DNA of 64,000 bases from Paracoccaceae bacterium (GTDB lineage Bacteria > Pseudomonadota > Alphaproteobacteria > Rhodobacterales > Rhodobacteraceae): positions 57,291 to 121,290 of the forward strand of contig JAUYQR010000008.1 of the NCBI GenBank assembly GCA_030697175.1. The letters are read 5' to 3'. Under the pieces are notes generated by a model. The model did no database searches and was not told where the DNA came from. It worked only from the letters and a program-made list of their open reading frames with translations. Numbering within the stretch: position 1 is the stretch's first letter; each line of letters begins with the position of its first letter. The translations under genes were made by a program, and so were the position numbers. Below are positions 8,508-17,912 of this stretch, one piece after another.

Positions 8508-9110
8508 ATGGCCTTCACGCTGCCAGACCTTCCCTATTCGCACGACGCGCTTGCGCCCCTCGGCATGTCGCGCGAGACGCTGGAATTCCATCATGACATC
8601 CACCACAAGGCCTATGTCGACAACGGCAACAAGCTGGTCGCTGGCACCGAGTGGGAAGCCAAATCTCTGGAAGACGTGGTTCGTGGCACCTATCAGGCAG
8701 GCGCCGTGGCGCAGAACGGCATCTTCAACAACGCCAGCCAGCACTGGAACCACAACCTGTTTTGGGAAGTGATGGGGCCGGGCGAGGGCAAGAAGATGCC
8801 GGGCGCCCTCGAGTCCGCGCTGACCGAGGCGTTCGGGTCGGTGCAGAAGTTCAAGGATGATTTCGCAGCCGCCGGTGCGGGCCAGTTCGGCTCGGGTTGG
8901 GCGTGGCTGGTGAAGGACAAGGACGGGTCGCTGAAGGTGACCAAGACCGAAAATGGCGTGAACCCGCTCTGCTTCGGCCAAACCGCCCTTCTCGGCTGCG
9001 ATGTGTGGGAACATTCCTACTACATCGACTTCCGCAACAAGCGTCCGGCCTACTTGACCAACTTCCTCGAAAAGCTGGTGAATTGGGAAGCAGTCGCCGC
9101 CCGCATGTGA
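8508..9110 (+). CDS. sodB: Superoxide dismutase, Fe-type
   Basis: The 200-residue enzyme disproportionates superoxide in the cytoplasm. Metal ligands are seen in LEFHHDIHHKAYVD (His), NASQHWNHNLFW (His), and DVWEHSYYIDFRNKRPAY (Asp and His). The Gln of NNASQHWNH sits where iron enzymes have their second-sphere Gln. Mn enzymes usually carry it in the later GSGWAWL region, where none is seen, so the Fe type is favoured. The ATG at 8508 was chosen over an upstream in-frame TTG because AGGAGA lies seven bases before it and the family starts with FTLPDLPY. A strong terminator follows. Confidence 0.95.
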   Translation: MAFTLPDLPYSHDALAPLGMSRETLEFHHDIHHKAYVDNGNKLVAGTEWEAKSLEDVVRGTYQAGAVAQNGIFNNASQHWNHNLFWEVMGPGEGKKMPGALESALTEAFGSVQKFKDDFAAAGAGQFGSGWAWLVKDKDGSLKVTKTENGVNPLCFGQTALLGCDVWEHSYYIDFRNKRPAYLTNFLEKLVNWEAVAARM

Positions 9111-9130
9111 GGCCGCGCCACTGCATCAAT

Positions 9131-9164
9131 GGCCGCTGCACTGCAAGGTGCGGCGGCCTTTCTT
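9131..9164 (+). terminator. Intrinsic terminator after sodB
   Basis: GGCCGCTGCAC pairs with GTGCGGCGGCC (one G-U pair) around a six-base loop and is followed by TTTCTT, 20 bp after the sodB stop. It also lies just beyond the stop of the convergent LOG-family gene. Confidence 0.85.
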
Positions 9165-9170
9165 CTGGCA

Positions 9171-9722
9171 TCACCCCAGCATGCCGCGCAAGGCTGCGGT
9201 CAGATCCGCCGGCGTGGCGACTGTCTTGAAAAGGTCAAGAATCGACGCATCGGCAAAGCCCTCGCGGACAATATGGGCCAGAAGCTCGGTCAACGGGCGC
9301 CAGTAGCCCTCTACGTCGACAAGGAAGATCGGCTTGCCGTGCAGTCCGATCTGCGCCCAGGTCAGAACTTCGAAGAACTCGTCCAGTGATCCGGCACCAC
9401 CCGGCAGCACCACGATCGCGTCCGAGTTCATGAACATCACCTTCTTGCGTTCGTGCATGTCCTCGGTGACGATCAGGGTGGTCAGGTCGCGCTTGCCCTG
9501 TTCGCGACCCAGCAGATGCGCCGGAATGATGCCCAGCGTGCTTGCCCCTGCGGCAATCGCGGCGCGGGCAACCTCGCCCATGATCCCCACGTCGCCTGCG
9601 CCATAGACCAACCGCCAGCCATTTGCCGCGATGGCGGTGCCAACCTCACGCGCTGCGGCGGCATATTCGGGCCGGGACCCGGGCTTTGCGCCGCAAAAGA
9701 CGCAGATCGAGCGCATGGTCAT
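9171..9722 (-). CDS. LOG family protein (nucleoside 5'-monophosphate phosphoribohydrolase-like)
   Basis: The 183-residue protein belongs to the Rossmann-like LOG/TIGR00730 family, whose characterised members release the base from cytokinin riboside monophosphates or AMP. The start SICVFCGAKPGSRPEY is the nucleotide-binding strand. VVLPGGAGSLDEFFEVLTW carries the family PGGxGTxxE motif with Ser for Thr, including the catalytic Glu. MHERKKVMFMNSDA carries the conserved Arg-Lys. Bacterial roles outside cytokinin metabolism are uncertain. The gene converges on sodB. Confidence 0.88.
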   Translation of the reverse strand: MTMRSICVFCGAKPGSRPEYAAAAREVGTAIAANGWRLVYGAGDVGIMGEVARAAIAAGASTLGIIPAHLLGREQGKRDLTTLIVTEDMHERKKVMFMNSDAIVVLPGGAGSLDEFFEVLTWAQIGLHGKPIFLVDVEGYWRPLTELLAHIVREGFADASILDLFKTVATPADLTAALRGMLG

Positions 9723-9771
9723 GGAGGTTCCTGAAAGAGGTTGCGTTAAAGGGAGATATAGAGATTCTTGA

Positions 9772-11148
9772 GTGCAAGGAAAGCGTCGCGGGCGGGGGAA
9801 TGGCTGGATGGCGGCTTGGGATGCACTGGGAACGGGCGGGCGGGTTGCGATTTCCGCGCTGGGTGCGATTGGTATCGCAGCGGTCGGTTACGTGGGATGG
9901 CAGGCGACGCGTCCGGCGGTGACCGTCCCGACCGAGACAAGCGCCGCGCCCGAACCGGCAACTCCTGAACCGCAGGCCGCAGTCGCACCGGAGCCAGAGG
10001 CCGCAGTCGGTGCGGACGTCAGTTCAGGTGGTGAAGGGGCGATAGATCCGCCAAGCTTCGACACCTGGCGCGTCGCGCAGGATGGCGCGGCGGTGGTTTC
10101 TGGCCGCGCCGCGCCCGGATCGACGGTTGCCGTGCTGGTGGATGGCGCGCCGGTGGCCGAAGCCGAGGCTGGCGCGTCGGGCGAGTTTGCCGCCCTTTTC
10201 ACCTTGCCTCCGAATGACCGGCCAAGCCTGATGACCCTGGCGATGACCATGCCGGATGGAACCAGCTTGGCTTCGGCCGACACGGTTGCGCTGGATGCTG
10301 TGGCGGGGCCGATGATCGCCGCAGTCGAGCCGGCGCCTGAGGCCGGCGGCGAAGCGGAACCTGCGGAAAACGAACCCGCCCCATTGACCGGCGTCGCGGC
10401 AGAACCTGCCCCGGCAGCGATCCTCGTGACCGAGGAGGGCGCAGTGGTGTTGCAAGACGCAGCAACGTCCGACCCGGTGGTTGCTGCCAACATATCGGTG
10501 GACACCATCACCTACACCCCGACCGGCGCGGTGCAGATCGGCGGTCGCGCGCAACCGGGCGCATTCGTGCGCCTCTACCTTGACAATACACCGCTTCAGA
10601 CGGTGCTCGTGCCCGAGGACGGTGCCTGGTTGACCACCTTGAATGACACAAAGCCGGGCATCTACACGCTGCGGGTCGATCAGGTGGATGACGCGGGCAA
10701 GGTCACGTCCCGCTTCGAGACGCCCTTCAAGCGCGAAACCATCGAGGCTCTGGCCGAGGCCGCTGCGGAACAGCAGCCCGCCCAGATGCCGCAGCCATTG
10801 GCCGAGCCGCCCGAAGAGCCGGCCAAAATGACGCCCGCTGCAGACACAAGCGCGGTTGCCACCGTGACGCCAGCCGAACCCGGAGCCGAACCAGTGGGTG
10901 TTGCAGCGGCCGAAAAGACCGAAGCAGAGTCTGCCACGGCGTCGGCTCAGCCTGCATCAACGCCACCCTCGGGGCCGGTCACGGTGACGGTGCAGCCCGG
11001 CTTCACCCTGTGGGGCATCGCGCAGGAGCGGTTTGGCGACGGGGTGCTTTATGTTCAGGTGTTCGAAGCCAACCGCGACAAGATCAAGGATCCCGACCTG
11101 ATCTTTCCGGGTCAGGTCTTTGCCATCCCCACTGCCGAAGGAAACTGA
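9772..11148 (+). CDS. LysM domain membrane-anchored protein
   Basis: The protein has an N-terminal membrane helix (about residues 23-43 from the GTG start), then a long Ala/Pro/Glu-rich periplasmic region. That region has two Ig-like or carboxypeptidase-regulatory-like beta segments ([18 protein letters not shown] and [19 protein letters not shown]). A C-terminal LysM (about 405-455, [19 protein letters not shown]) should bind peptidoglycan. An in-frame ATG at 9808 with GGGGGA upstream is an equally good, perhaps better, start. The 3' end overlaps the convergent arsR gene by 37 bp. The function is probably envelope-related and is otherwise unknown. Confidence 0.85.
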   Translation: MQGKRRGRGNGWMAAWDALGTGGRVAISALGAIGIAAVGYVGWQATRPAVTVPTETSAAPEPATPEPQAAVAPEPEAAVGADVSSGGEGAIDPPSFDTWRVAQDGAAVVSGRAAPGSTVAVLVDGAPVAEAEAGASGEFAALFTLPPNDRPSLMTLAMTMPDGTSLASADTVALDAVAGPMIAAVEPAPEAGGEAEPAENEPAPLTGVAAEPAPAAILVTEEGAVVLQDAATSDPVVAANISVDTITYTPTGAVQIGGRAQPGAFVRLYLDNTPLQTVLVPEDGAWLTTLNDTKPGIYTLRVDQVDDAGKVTSRFETPFKRETIEALAEAAAEQQPAQMPQPLAEPPEEPAKMTPAADTSAVATVTPAEPGAEPVGVAAAEKTEAESATASAQPASTPPSGPVTVTVQPGFTLWGIAQERFGDGVLYVQVFEANRDKIKDPDLIFPGQVFAIPTAEGN

Positions 11149-11477
11149 CCGGCGGGTGCAGGCGCGCAGGTGCAGGCGGCCCTGATTTCCGGGTGGTCCA
11201 GACAGCAGTCGTTCAGCAGATACGACATCATCCGACCCAACCCGGCGGCGTCGACAGAATAGATCACATTGCGCGCCAGTTTGCGCGACCGGATCAGGCC
11301 AGCCTGTTCCAGTGCGGACAGGTGAAACGACAGGCGTGACGGGCCAAGCCCAAGGTGGCGGGCAATCTCGCCCGCTGTCATGCCTGCATCTCCGTGTGGC
11401 ACAAGCAGCCGCACCAGATCCAGCCGCGTGTCATGCGCGAGGGCAGAAAGGGCGGTCAGGGCTTTACTTCGCTCCAT
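11112..11477 (-). CDS. ArsR family winged-helix transcriptional regulator
   Basis: The 121-residue protein has the ArsR fold: [21 protein letters not shown], a recognition region [27 protein letters not shown], and a beta wing with RNVIYSV. A C-terminal cluster [14 protein letters not shown] could bind a metal or metalloid, but the classical ELCVCDL site in helix 3 is absent. The ATG at 11477 was chosen over an upstream TTG because it matches family length. It is divergent from the Atm1-like exporter, and a dyad at 11487-11504 lies in the shared promoter region, so autorepression and control of the exporter are likely (inference). Confidence 0.88.
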   Translation of the reverse strand: MERSKALTALSALAHDTRLDLVRLLVPHGDAGMTAGEIARHLGLGPSRLSFHLSALEQAGLIRSRKLARNVIYSVDAAGLGRMMSYLLNDCCLDHPEIRAACTCAPAPAGQFPSAVGMAKT

Positions 11478-11486
11478 GGTCCAACT

Positions 11487-11504
11487 ATTCAAGAGTCGTT
11501 GAAA
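11487..11504. promoter_or_regulatory. Candidate ArsR operator
   Basis: ATTCAA and TTGAAA flank six bases (GAGTCG) in the arsR/exporter divergent intergenic region, ten bases before the arsR ATG. The TTCAA-N6-TTGAA dyad resembles ArsR/SmtB-type operators. This is inferred from position and symmetry only. Confidence 0.5.
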
Positions 11505-11566
11505 TATCCATAACCGATGCCGGGCCTGCGATCAATCGCCATGTATTGCCCGGTCGAAGGACGAAC

Positions 11567-13399
11567 ATGCGCCGTTCCACAGCAACCTCTTCTGACGCCG
11601 GCGACGGGTCGGCCTCTGGCTGGCAAACCATGCGCCGGGTGATGCCCTATCTGTGGCCTGACGGGCAGCCTTGGGTGAAGCGCCGCGTGATCCTGGCACT
11701 GGTGCTCTTGCTTGCCGCCAAACTGGTGTCGGTGACGACGCCGTGGATCTACAAGCTGGCGGTCGACAATCTGGCCGGCGAGGCGCCTGACACCGGCATG
11801 CTGATGGGGCTGGGCGCGGTGGGCCTGACGGTCGCCTACGGTCTGGCGCGTCTGGGCACCGTGATGTTCGGCGAGATGCGCGACGCCGTCTTCGTGCGCG
11901 TGGGCCAGCGAGCGATCCGCCGGCTGGCGATCGAGACGTTCACCCATATCCACCAACTGTCCTTGCGCTATCACATCACGCGCAAGACCGGCGGCCTGAG
12001 CCGGGTGATCGAGAGGGGCGTGAAGGGCGTCGATTTCCTTCTGCGCTTCATGCTGTTTTCGATCGGTCCGTTGATCCTTGAACTGACGATGGTCTCGGTG
12101 ATCTTTGCGCTGGTGTTCGGCTGGGCCTATGCGGCGGTGGTGATCGTGACCATCACGCTTTACGTCGCCTTTACCTTCAAGGTGACCGAATGGCGGGTGA
12201 AACTGCGCCGCGAGATGAACGATCAGGACACCGATGCCAACCAGAAGGCGATCGACAGCCTGCTCAACTTCGAAACCGTCAAGTATTTCAACGCCGAAGC
12301 GCGCGAGGCGGGGCGCTATGATGGTGCCATGCAGCAATATGAAACGGCTGCGGTCAAGACCGGGCTGTCGCTCAGCTTCCTCAACGTCGGGCAGGCTGCG
12401 CTGATCACCACCGGCTTGGTGATCGTCATGGCGATGAGCGCGCGGGGCGTGCAGGCCGGCACGCTGACGGTGGGCGATTTCGTGATGGTCAACGCCTACA
12501 TGATCCAGATCACCATGCCCTTGAACTTCCTCGGCACCGTCTACCGCGAGATCAGGCAGGCGCTGGTCGACATGGGGCAGATGTTCGGCTTGTTGGCGCA
12601 ACCCGCAGAAGTCACCGACGCGCCGGACGCCAAGGCTCTGGCCGTGCGGGGCGGCGAAGTCGTCTTCGACAACGTGCGCTTCAGCTACGAGCCGGAGCGT
12701 GAGATCCTGAAGGGCATCAGCTTCCGGGTCGGTCCTGGCCAGCGGATCGCATTGGTCGGGTCGTCCGGCTCGGGCAAATCGACCATCGGGCGGTTGTTGT
12801 TCCGGTTCTATGACATCAACGGCGGGTCGATCCGCATCGACGGGCAGGACATCCGCGACGTGACGCAGACCAGCCTGCACCAGTCGATCGGCGTCGTGCC
12901 GCAGGATACGGTGCTGTTCAACGACACGGTCTATTACAACATCGCCTACGGTCGCCCCGACGCGACCCGCGATGAGGTGGAGGATGCAGCCAGCGCAGCC
13001 AGGATCCACGACTTCGTGGCCAGCCTGCCCGAGGGCTACGAGACCAAGGTCGGCGAGCGGGGATTGAAGCTTTCGGGTGGCGAAAAGCAGCGCGTCGGCA
13101 TTGCACGCACCCTGTTGAAGAACCCGCCGATCCTGATCCTTGACGAGGCGACAAGTGCCTTGGACACCCAGACCGAACGCTCGATCCAGGACAGCCTGCG
13201 CGAGATGGGCGAAGGCCGCAGTGTCATCACCATCGCGCACCGGTTGTCGACGATTGCGGACGCCGACCAGATCATCGTGCTGGAGGCGGGGCGTATCGTC
13301 GAGCAGGGTCGGCACGAGGAACTGCTGGCACGCAAGGGCCGCTATGCCGCGATGTGGGAACGTCAGTCGAGCGAGGAAGAGGCAGAGGTGGCCGCGTAA
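11567..13399 (+). CDS. ABC exporter, Atm1/HMT family (fused permease-ATPase)
   Basis: This 610-residue half-transporter has six membrane helices in the first 330 residues and a C-terminal ATPase. The ATPase has Walker A GSSGSGKSTIGRLL, the signature LSGGEKQRVGIAR, Walker B ILILDEATSALD, and the H-loop ITIAHRLST. The sequence (RYHITRKTGGLSRVIERG, LNFETVKYFNAE) is typical of Atm1/HMT1-like exporters that move glutathione conjugates or persulfides and confer heavy-metal tolerance. The ATG at 11567 follows a long unconserved upstream frame. The divergent ArsR gene suggests metal- or thiol-responsive regulation. Confidence 0.92.
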   Translation: MRRSTATSSDAGDGSASGWQTMRRVMPYLWPDGQPWVKRRVILALVLLLAAKLVSVTTPWIYKLAVDNLAGEAPDTGMLMGLGAVGLTVAYGLARLGTVMFGEMRDAVFVRVGQRAIRRLAIETFTHIHQLSLRYHITRKTGGLSRVIERGVKGVDFLLRFMLFSIGPLILELTMVSVIFALVFGWAYAAVVIVTITLYVAFTFKVTEWRVKLRREMNDQDTDANQKAIDSLLNFETVKYFNAEAREAGRYDGAMQQYETAAVKTGLSLSFLNVGQAALITTGLVIVMAMSARGVQAGTLTVGDFVMVNAYMIQITMPLNFLGTVYREIRQALVDMGQMFGLLAQPAEVTDAPDAKALAVRGGEVVFDNVRFSYEPEREILKGISFRVGPGQRIALVGSSGSGKSTIGRLLFRFYDINGGSIRIDGQDIRDVTQTSLHQSIGVVPQDTVLFNDTVYYNIAYGRPDATRDEVEDAASAARIHDFVASLPEGYETKVGERGLKLSGGEKQRVGIARTLLKNPPILILDEATSALDTQTERSIQDSLREMGEGRSVITIAHRLSTIADADQIIVLEAGRIVEQGRHEELLARKGRYAAMWERQSSEEEAEVAA

Positions 13400-13419
13400 G
13401 GTCTGGCGATCTTCGGCTC

Positions 13420-13467
13420 ACCCCCCGCTTGGATGCGCGCAGCATCCCTGCCGGTGGGCCGGGGGTT
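13420..13467 (+). other. Nested inverted repeat after the ABC exporter gene
   Basis: A perfect GGATGC-N5-GCATCC hairpin (13431-13447) sits inside a wider pairing of ACCCCCCG with CGGGGGTT. It lies 20 bp after the exporter stop and before the YfgM-like gene. No T-run follows, so Rho-independent termination is uncertain. Confidence 0.45.
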
Positions 13468-13525
13468 GGCAACATCGCCGCTTTGCCTGTAAGACGGGGG
13501 AAAGTCCGATCATGAGGCGCGCACT

Positions 13526-14215
13526 TTGAGCAACCCCGAAAGTTTCATCGACGAAGTCACCGAAGAGGTCCGTCGCGACCGCCTGTTTCGGGTGTTCCGC
13601 AACTACGGCTGGATCGGCATCGTGCTGGTCATCGGCATCGTCGGGGGCGCGGCTTACAACGAATGGGCCAAGGCGCGCGAAGAAGCCCGTGCCGAAGCCT
13701 TTGGCGATGCCGTGGTTGATGCCCTTGACCTTGGCACCCCGGACGAGCGCCGCGCCGCACTGGAGGCGGTGCCGGCAGAAGGCAATCAGGCGGCCCTCTT
13801 GCAGTTGATCCTCGCGTCCGACCCTGACGAAGACAGGGCCAAGACCGTGGCCGCACTGGAAAAGGTCATTGCGGATGCATCGCTGCCGGCCAGCTACCGC
13901 GATCTGGCCGCCTTGCGCCGCGTTCTTGTCGGGGGAGCCGACATTCCCGCTGCCGACCGCCGCGCGGCTCTTGACGAGATCGCAGCGGCAGGGCGGCCTT
14001 ACCGGACGCTGGCTCAGGAACAACTTGCCTACCTCTCGGTCGAAGAGGGCAAGCCAGACGACGCGATCAAGGTTCTGTCCGGCATCGTGCAGGATCAGGA
14101 ATCCTCTGGCGCATTGAAGGCGCGGGCAGCACAGGTGATCACGTCACTGGGCGGGGTTCCGCCGGAAACCACGGTCCCGGACGCAACGGCTGAAACCGCG
14201 ACGACGAACGGCTGA
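13526..14215 (+). CDS. YfgM-like TPR membrane protein
   Basis: The 229-residue protein has a cytoplasmic N-terminus (EEVRRDRLFRVFRNYG), one membrane helix (about 27-47, WIGIVLVIGIVGGAAYNEWA) and a periplasmic alanine-rich TPR-like domain. This matches the YfgM/TPR-21 family, a SecYEG-associated periplasmic chaperone partner. The start is TTG with GAGG eight bases upstream; no in-frame ATG fits. It precedes the BamB-like gene and der, the same order as yfgM-bamB-der in enterobacteria. Confidence 0.85.
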   Translation: MSNPESFIDEVTEEVRRDRLFRVFRNYGWIGIVLVIGIVGGAAYNEWAKAREEARAEAFGDAVVDALDLGTPDERRAALEAVPAEGNQAALLQLILASDPDEDRAKTVAALEKVIADASLPASYRDLAALRRVLVGGADIPAADRRAALDEIAAAGRPYRTLAQEQLAYLSVEEGKPDDAIKVLSGIVQDQESSGALKARAAQVITSLGGVPPETTVPDATAETATTNG

Positions 14216-14247
14216 AGATAGCGTTCGGGATGGAAGGATCGGGTCAA

Positions 14248-15597
14248 ATGGCAGGCATCAAGTTCAGGCTGGTAGCAGGCGCCACGTTGCTGGCGCTGGT
14301 CGCTGCGTGCGGAGACCGCGAGGTGATCCTGCAAGGCGAGCGGTTCCCGGTGCGCGCCGATCTGGCAGACAGTGTTGCCGTCGAAGGCCAACCTGCTCCG
14401 GTCGCCGCTGGAGCCGCAGAAAATCGGTCGGTTCCAATTTCTCTGCCTGGCCAGACCAATACCGACTGGACGCACCGTGCGGGCAACGCACGTCACCTGA
14501 TGCCGCATGCGGCCTTGTCGGCGGCGCCCGTCCGGGTCTGGAGTGCGAGTATCGGCGCTGGCAGCAGCCGCAAGAACCGGATCTCCGCCGCTCCCGTGGT
14601 GGCGGGCGGCCGCGTGTTCACGATGGACGCTGGCGCGACGGTTACTGCGACCTCGACATCCGGGGCGACGCTGTGGTCGGCCGATGTGACTGCAGCCTTC
14701 GACGCCGGCGGCGGCCTGTCGGGCGGCGGATTGGCCGTTGGCGGCACAACCCTTTATGTCACCACCGCCTACGGCGAGGTCGTCGCACTTGATGCGGCGT
14801 CCGGCGCTGTGCGTTGGCGCCAGCGCGTCGACGCACCGGTAACCGGTGCACCGGCGACCGACGGCGAAGCGGTCTACGTCAGCGGGCGCGACGGATCGGC
14901 CTGGGCGATTGCTGCGGCCGATGGCAAGGTGTTGTGGCAGGTGGTCGGCACGCCGGGCAAGGCGGGCTACCTTGGGTCTGCGGCCCCTACCGTTGGCGAC
15001 CGGGCGGTGATCTTTCCGACGAACGCGGGCGATCTGATGGCCGTGCTGAAAATCGGCGGCGGCACCAAGATCTGGCAGGCATCGCTGGCCGGAAAACGGC
15101 TTGGTCGGGCGTATGCCTTCACCGCCGACATCACCGGCGACGCGGTTATTGCGGGCAAGATGCTGTATGCCGGGTCCGGCGCGGGCCGGACAGTGGCGCT
15201 TTCCGCATCCTCTGGCGAACCGATCTGGTCAGCGGGCGAAGGCGCGCTTGGGCCGGTCGCAGTCTCGGGCGGGTCGATCTTCCTTGTCAACGATGAGGCG
15301 CGCCTGGTGCGGCTGGATGCCGAAACCGGCGAAGTGATCTGGTCGGTCGAGATGCCGTATTTCGAGGCTGAAAAGGTCAAGAAGCGCAAGGCGATCTATG
15401 CTCATTACGGCCCGGTTCTGGCCGGTGGGCGGATCATGGTGGTGTCGTCCGACGGCCTGTTGCGGGCATTCAACCCAACCGACGGCAGCCTGACCTACAC
15501 CGCCGAAATTCCCGGTGGCGCATCGGCGCAGCCAGCGGTGGCGGGCGGTGTGCTTTATGTGGTCAGCGGCAATGGGCAACTTCACGCTTTCCGCTAA
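14248..15597 (+). CDS. bamB: Outer membrane assembly lipoprotein, BamB-like PQQ beta-propeller
   Basis: The first residues form a lipoprotein signal ending in LLALVAAC, with the lipidated Cys at about residue 21. The rest is an eight-blade-type propeller with repeated Trp-rich motifs such as GATLWSADV, GAVRWRQRVD, GKVLWQVVG, GEPIWSAGEG and GEVIWSVEM. BamB is the scaffold of the outer-membrane beta-barrel assembly complex. ATG 14248 is preferred over in-frame ATG 14230 because it gives a compact signal peptide and has a purine-rich AAGGAT upstream. It follows the YfgM-like gene by about 30 bp and precedes der. Confidence 0.88.
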   Translation: MAGIKFRLVAGATLLALVAACGDREVILQGERFPVRADLADSVAVEGQPAPVAAGAAENRSVPISLPGQTNTDWTHRAGNARHLMPHAALSAAPVRVWSASIGAGSSRKNRISAAPVVAGGRVFTMDAGATVTATSTSGATLWSADVTAAFDAGGGLSGGGLAVGGTTLYVTTAYGEVVALDAASGAVRWRQRVDAPVTGAPATDGEAVYVSGRDGSAWAIAAADGKVLWQVVGTPGKAGYLGSAAPTVGDRAVIFPTNAGDLMAVLKIGGGTKIWQASLAGKRLGRAYAFTADITGDAVIAGKMLYAGSGAGRTVALSASSGEPIWSAGEGALGPVAVSGGSIFLVNDEARLVRLDAETGEVIWSVEMPYFEAEKVKKRKAIYAHYGPVLAGGRIMVVSSDGLLRAFNPTDGSLTYTAEIPGGASAQPAVAGGVLYVVSGNGQLHAFR

Positions 15598-15645
15598 CGC
15601 GCTTCCCGTGTATGGCAGCCCCTTCGCCATTGCCGGACGCATGAC

Positions 15646-17127
15646 ATGAGCTTTACCCTCGCCATCGTGGGCCGCCCCAATGTGGGCAAGTCCACGCTTT
15701 TCAACCGCCTCGTCGGGCGCAAGCTGGCGCTGGTCGATGACCAGCCCGGCGTGACGCGCGATCTGCGTGAGGGGGATGCCAAGCTTTATGACCTGCGCTT
15801 TACCGTGATCGACACGGCGGGGCTTGAGGAAGTGACGGACGACAGCCTTCAGGGCCGGATGCGCCGGCTGACCGAACGCGCGGTGGACATGGCCGATATC
15901 TGCCTGTTCCTTCTGGATGGCCGTGTCGGTGTCACCTCGTCGGACGAGGTCTTTGCCGACATCCTGCGCAAGAAGGGCGCGCGGGTCATCCTTGGCGTGA
16001 ACAAGGCCGAAGGCAAGGCGGGCGACGCCGGTGCGCTGGAAGCGTGGAGCCTGGGCTTGGGCGAACCCTTGCGCCTTTCCGCCGAGCATGGCGAAGGCAT
16101 CGACGACCTCTACCGCATCCTGAAGCCGCTGGAAGGCGAGTTTCTGGAGCGCGAGTCCGAGAACGCTCCGCTTGTTGATATCGACCTCAGCGAAGAAGAG
16201 GCCGAACTTGACGCCGACGATACGGCGCATCACCCGACGGTGAAAAAGCCATTGCAGATTGCCGTGATCGGTCGTCCGAACGCAGGCAAATCAACGCTGA
16301 TCAACAAGATCCTTGGCTATGACCGCCTGCTGACCGGGCCGGAAGCCGGGATCACCCGTGATGCCATTTCGGTCAAGGCGGAATGGCAGGGCACCCCGAT
16401 CCGCATCTTCGACACGGCGGGAATGCGCAAGAAGGCGCGGATCACCGAAAAGCTGGAAAAGCTGAGCGTGTCAGACGGCATCCGCGCCGTGCGGTTTGCC
16501 GAAGTGGTTGTCGTGCTGCTGGACGTGGAAATCCCGTTCGAAGTGCAGGATCTTCGCATCGCCGATTTCGCGGAAACCGAGGGTCGCGCCATCGTCGTGG
16601 CGGTGAACAAATGGGATCTTGAGGACGAAAAGCAGGAAAAGCTGGCCGAACTGAAAGAGATGTTCGACCGCCTGCTGCCGCAGTTGCGCGGCGCGCCCTT
16701 GGTCACCGTGTCGGCCAAGACGGGCAGGGGGCTTGACCGCCTGCACGACGCGATACGAAAGGCGCATGATGTCTGGAACCGCCGGATTCCGACGGCACGC
16801 CTCAACACCTGGCTTGGTGCCATGACCGAGGCGCATCCGCCACCAGCGCCGGGCGGCCACCGGATCAAGCTGCGCTACATCAGCCAGGTCAAGACCCGGC
16901 CACCGGGCTTTGTCATCATGTGCTCGCGTCCGGACGAACTGCCCGACAGCTACAAGCGCTATCTGGTGAACGGCCTGCGCGACCATTTCGACATGCCGGG
17001 AACGCCGATCCGGCTGTTCTTCCGCAGCCAATCATCAAAGAACCCGTTCAAGGACCAGAAATTCCACACCCCCTCGCGCTTGCGCAAGCACATCGAGGGC
17101 AAGGGGCGTGAAAGCCTGAAGCGCTAG
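15646..17127 (+). CDS. der: Ribosome biogenesis GTPase Der (EngA)
   Basis: Der has two tandem GTPase domains and a KH-like C-terminus and acts in 50S subunit maturation. The first G1 is GRPNVGKST at residues 8-16 with DTAG following. The second G1 is GRPNAGKST near residue 207 with [12 protein letters not shown] and NKWD are the two G4 motifs. The C-terminal domain contains [20 protein letters not shown]. The length of 493 residues is normal. The stop overlaps the stop of the convergent TspO-like gene by 4 bp. Confidence 0.96.
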   Translation: MSFTLAIVGRPNVGKSTLFNRLVGRKLALVDDQPGVTRDLREGDAKLYDLRFTVIDTAGLEEVTDDSLQGRMRRLTERAVDMADICLFLLDGRVGVTSSDEVFADILRKKGARVILGVNKAEGKAGDAGALEAWSLGLGEPLRLSAEHGEGIDDLYRILKPLEGEFLERESENAPLVDIDLSEEEAELDADDTAHHPTVKKPLQIAVIGRPNAGKSTLINKILGYDRLLTGPEAGITRDAISVKAEWQGTPIRIFDTAGMRKKARITEKLEKLSVSDGIRAVRFAEVVVVLLDVEIPFEVQDLRIADFAETEGRAIVVAVNKWDLEDEKQEKLAELKEMFDRLLPQLRGAPLVTVSAKTGRGLDRLHDAIRKAHDVWNRRIPTARLNTWLGAMTEAHPPPAPGGHRIKLRYISQVKTRPPGFVIMCSRPDELPDSYKRYLVNGLRDHFDMPGTPIRLFFRSQSSKNPFKDQKFHTPSRLRKHIEGKGRESLKR

Positions 17128-17831
17128 GCGCGGCGGTTGGCGGCAAGGGTCAGGGCCATCACGGCAATTCCCGAGGCGGCCAGCACCGTGACGATGAGGT
17201 TGGCGGTGCCGTTCGCAGCCGCGACGCCGATCAGCGCCCAGATCACGGTCAACCCGTAAACCGGCATTTTCGGGCGATTGAACTGGATGCTGACCGCAAT
17301 CACCAGCACCAACGCCAGCATTGCGGCGGCAGACACGCTGTCTGGCAACCAGCCATAGCCAGCGATCAGCACTCCGGTCGACACGGCTGCCGCCGCAGTC
17401 AGCCAGCCGGCAAAGATTGCGGTCGGGGCCGACAGCATCCAGCGGTCCACGTCTGGGTCGGCGCGCAGAAAGGCCGTGATCGCGGCGGCGGCCATGAACC
17501 AGATCGTGACCGTGCCCCAGATCGCGCTCGTTCCCGCAATCGCCAGCCAGACCGCGCCGATCAGCACCGCTGCGGAAAGTGGCAGGCGCACCGCGTCCCA
17601 CGCCGGATCCTTGGCACGTTTCCAGAGGCCATAGACCGCATGGGCGATCAGCCACAGGTAAATCACACTCCAGATCGAGAAGGCATAGCCAGCCGGCTGA
17701 ATTGAGGGCCGCTCGATACGCACCGGGAACATGCCGGGATCATAGCCGGTGAAGGGCGGCGTCACAAAGGGCGCCACGCCAAACGCCAGCGTTGCAAGAA
17801 GAAGAATCACGGCAAGGCTGGTTCGGGTCAT
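17124..17831 (-). CDS. TspO/MBR-like tryptophan-rich membrane protein
   Basis: The 235-residue protein has about seven hydrophobic helices. The loop [20 protein letters not shown] resembles the Trp/Pro-rich segment of tryptophan-rich sensory proteins, and Trp recurs at helix ends. Classical TspO is shorter (about 160 residues, five helices), so this is a larger relative of unknown ligand. The ATG at 17831 gives a clean first helix ([15 protein letters not shown]) and has GGAAAG upstream; a longer frame extends further but encodes a non-hydrophobic leader. Confidence 0.7.
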   Translation of the reverse strand: MTRTSLAVILLLATLAFGVAPFVTPPFTGYDPGMFPVRIERPSIQPAGYAFSIWSVIYLWLIAHAVYGLWKRAKDPAWDAVRLPLSAAVLIGAVWLAIAGTSAIWGTVTIWFMAAAAITAFLRADPDVDRWMLSAPTAIFAGWLTAAAAVSTGVLIAGYGWLPDSVSAAAMLALVLVIAVSIQFNRPKMPVYGLTVIWALIGVAAANGTANLIVTVLAASGIAVMALTLAANRRA

Positions 17832-17912
17832 GGCTACTTTCCGTCGGGCTAAAAGGGGTGCCGGCGGTGCGCAGGACGGCGTCCAACGCACCGGGCAAGC
17901 GAACGGTTCCGA

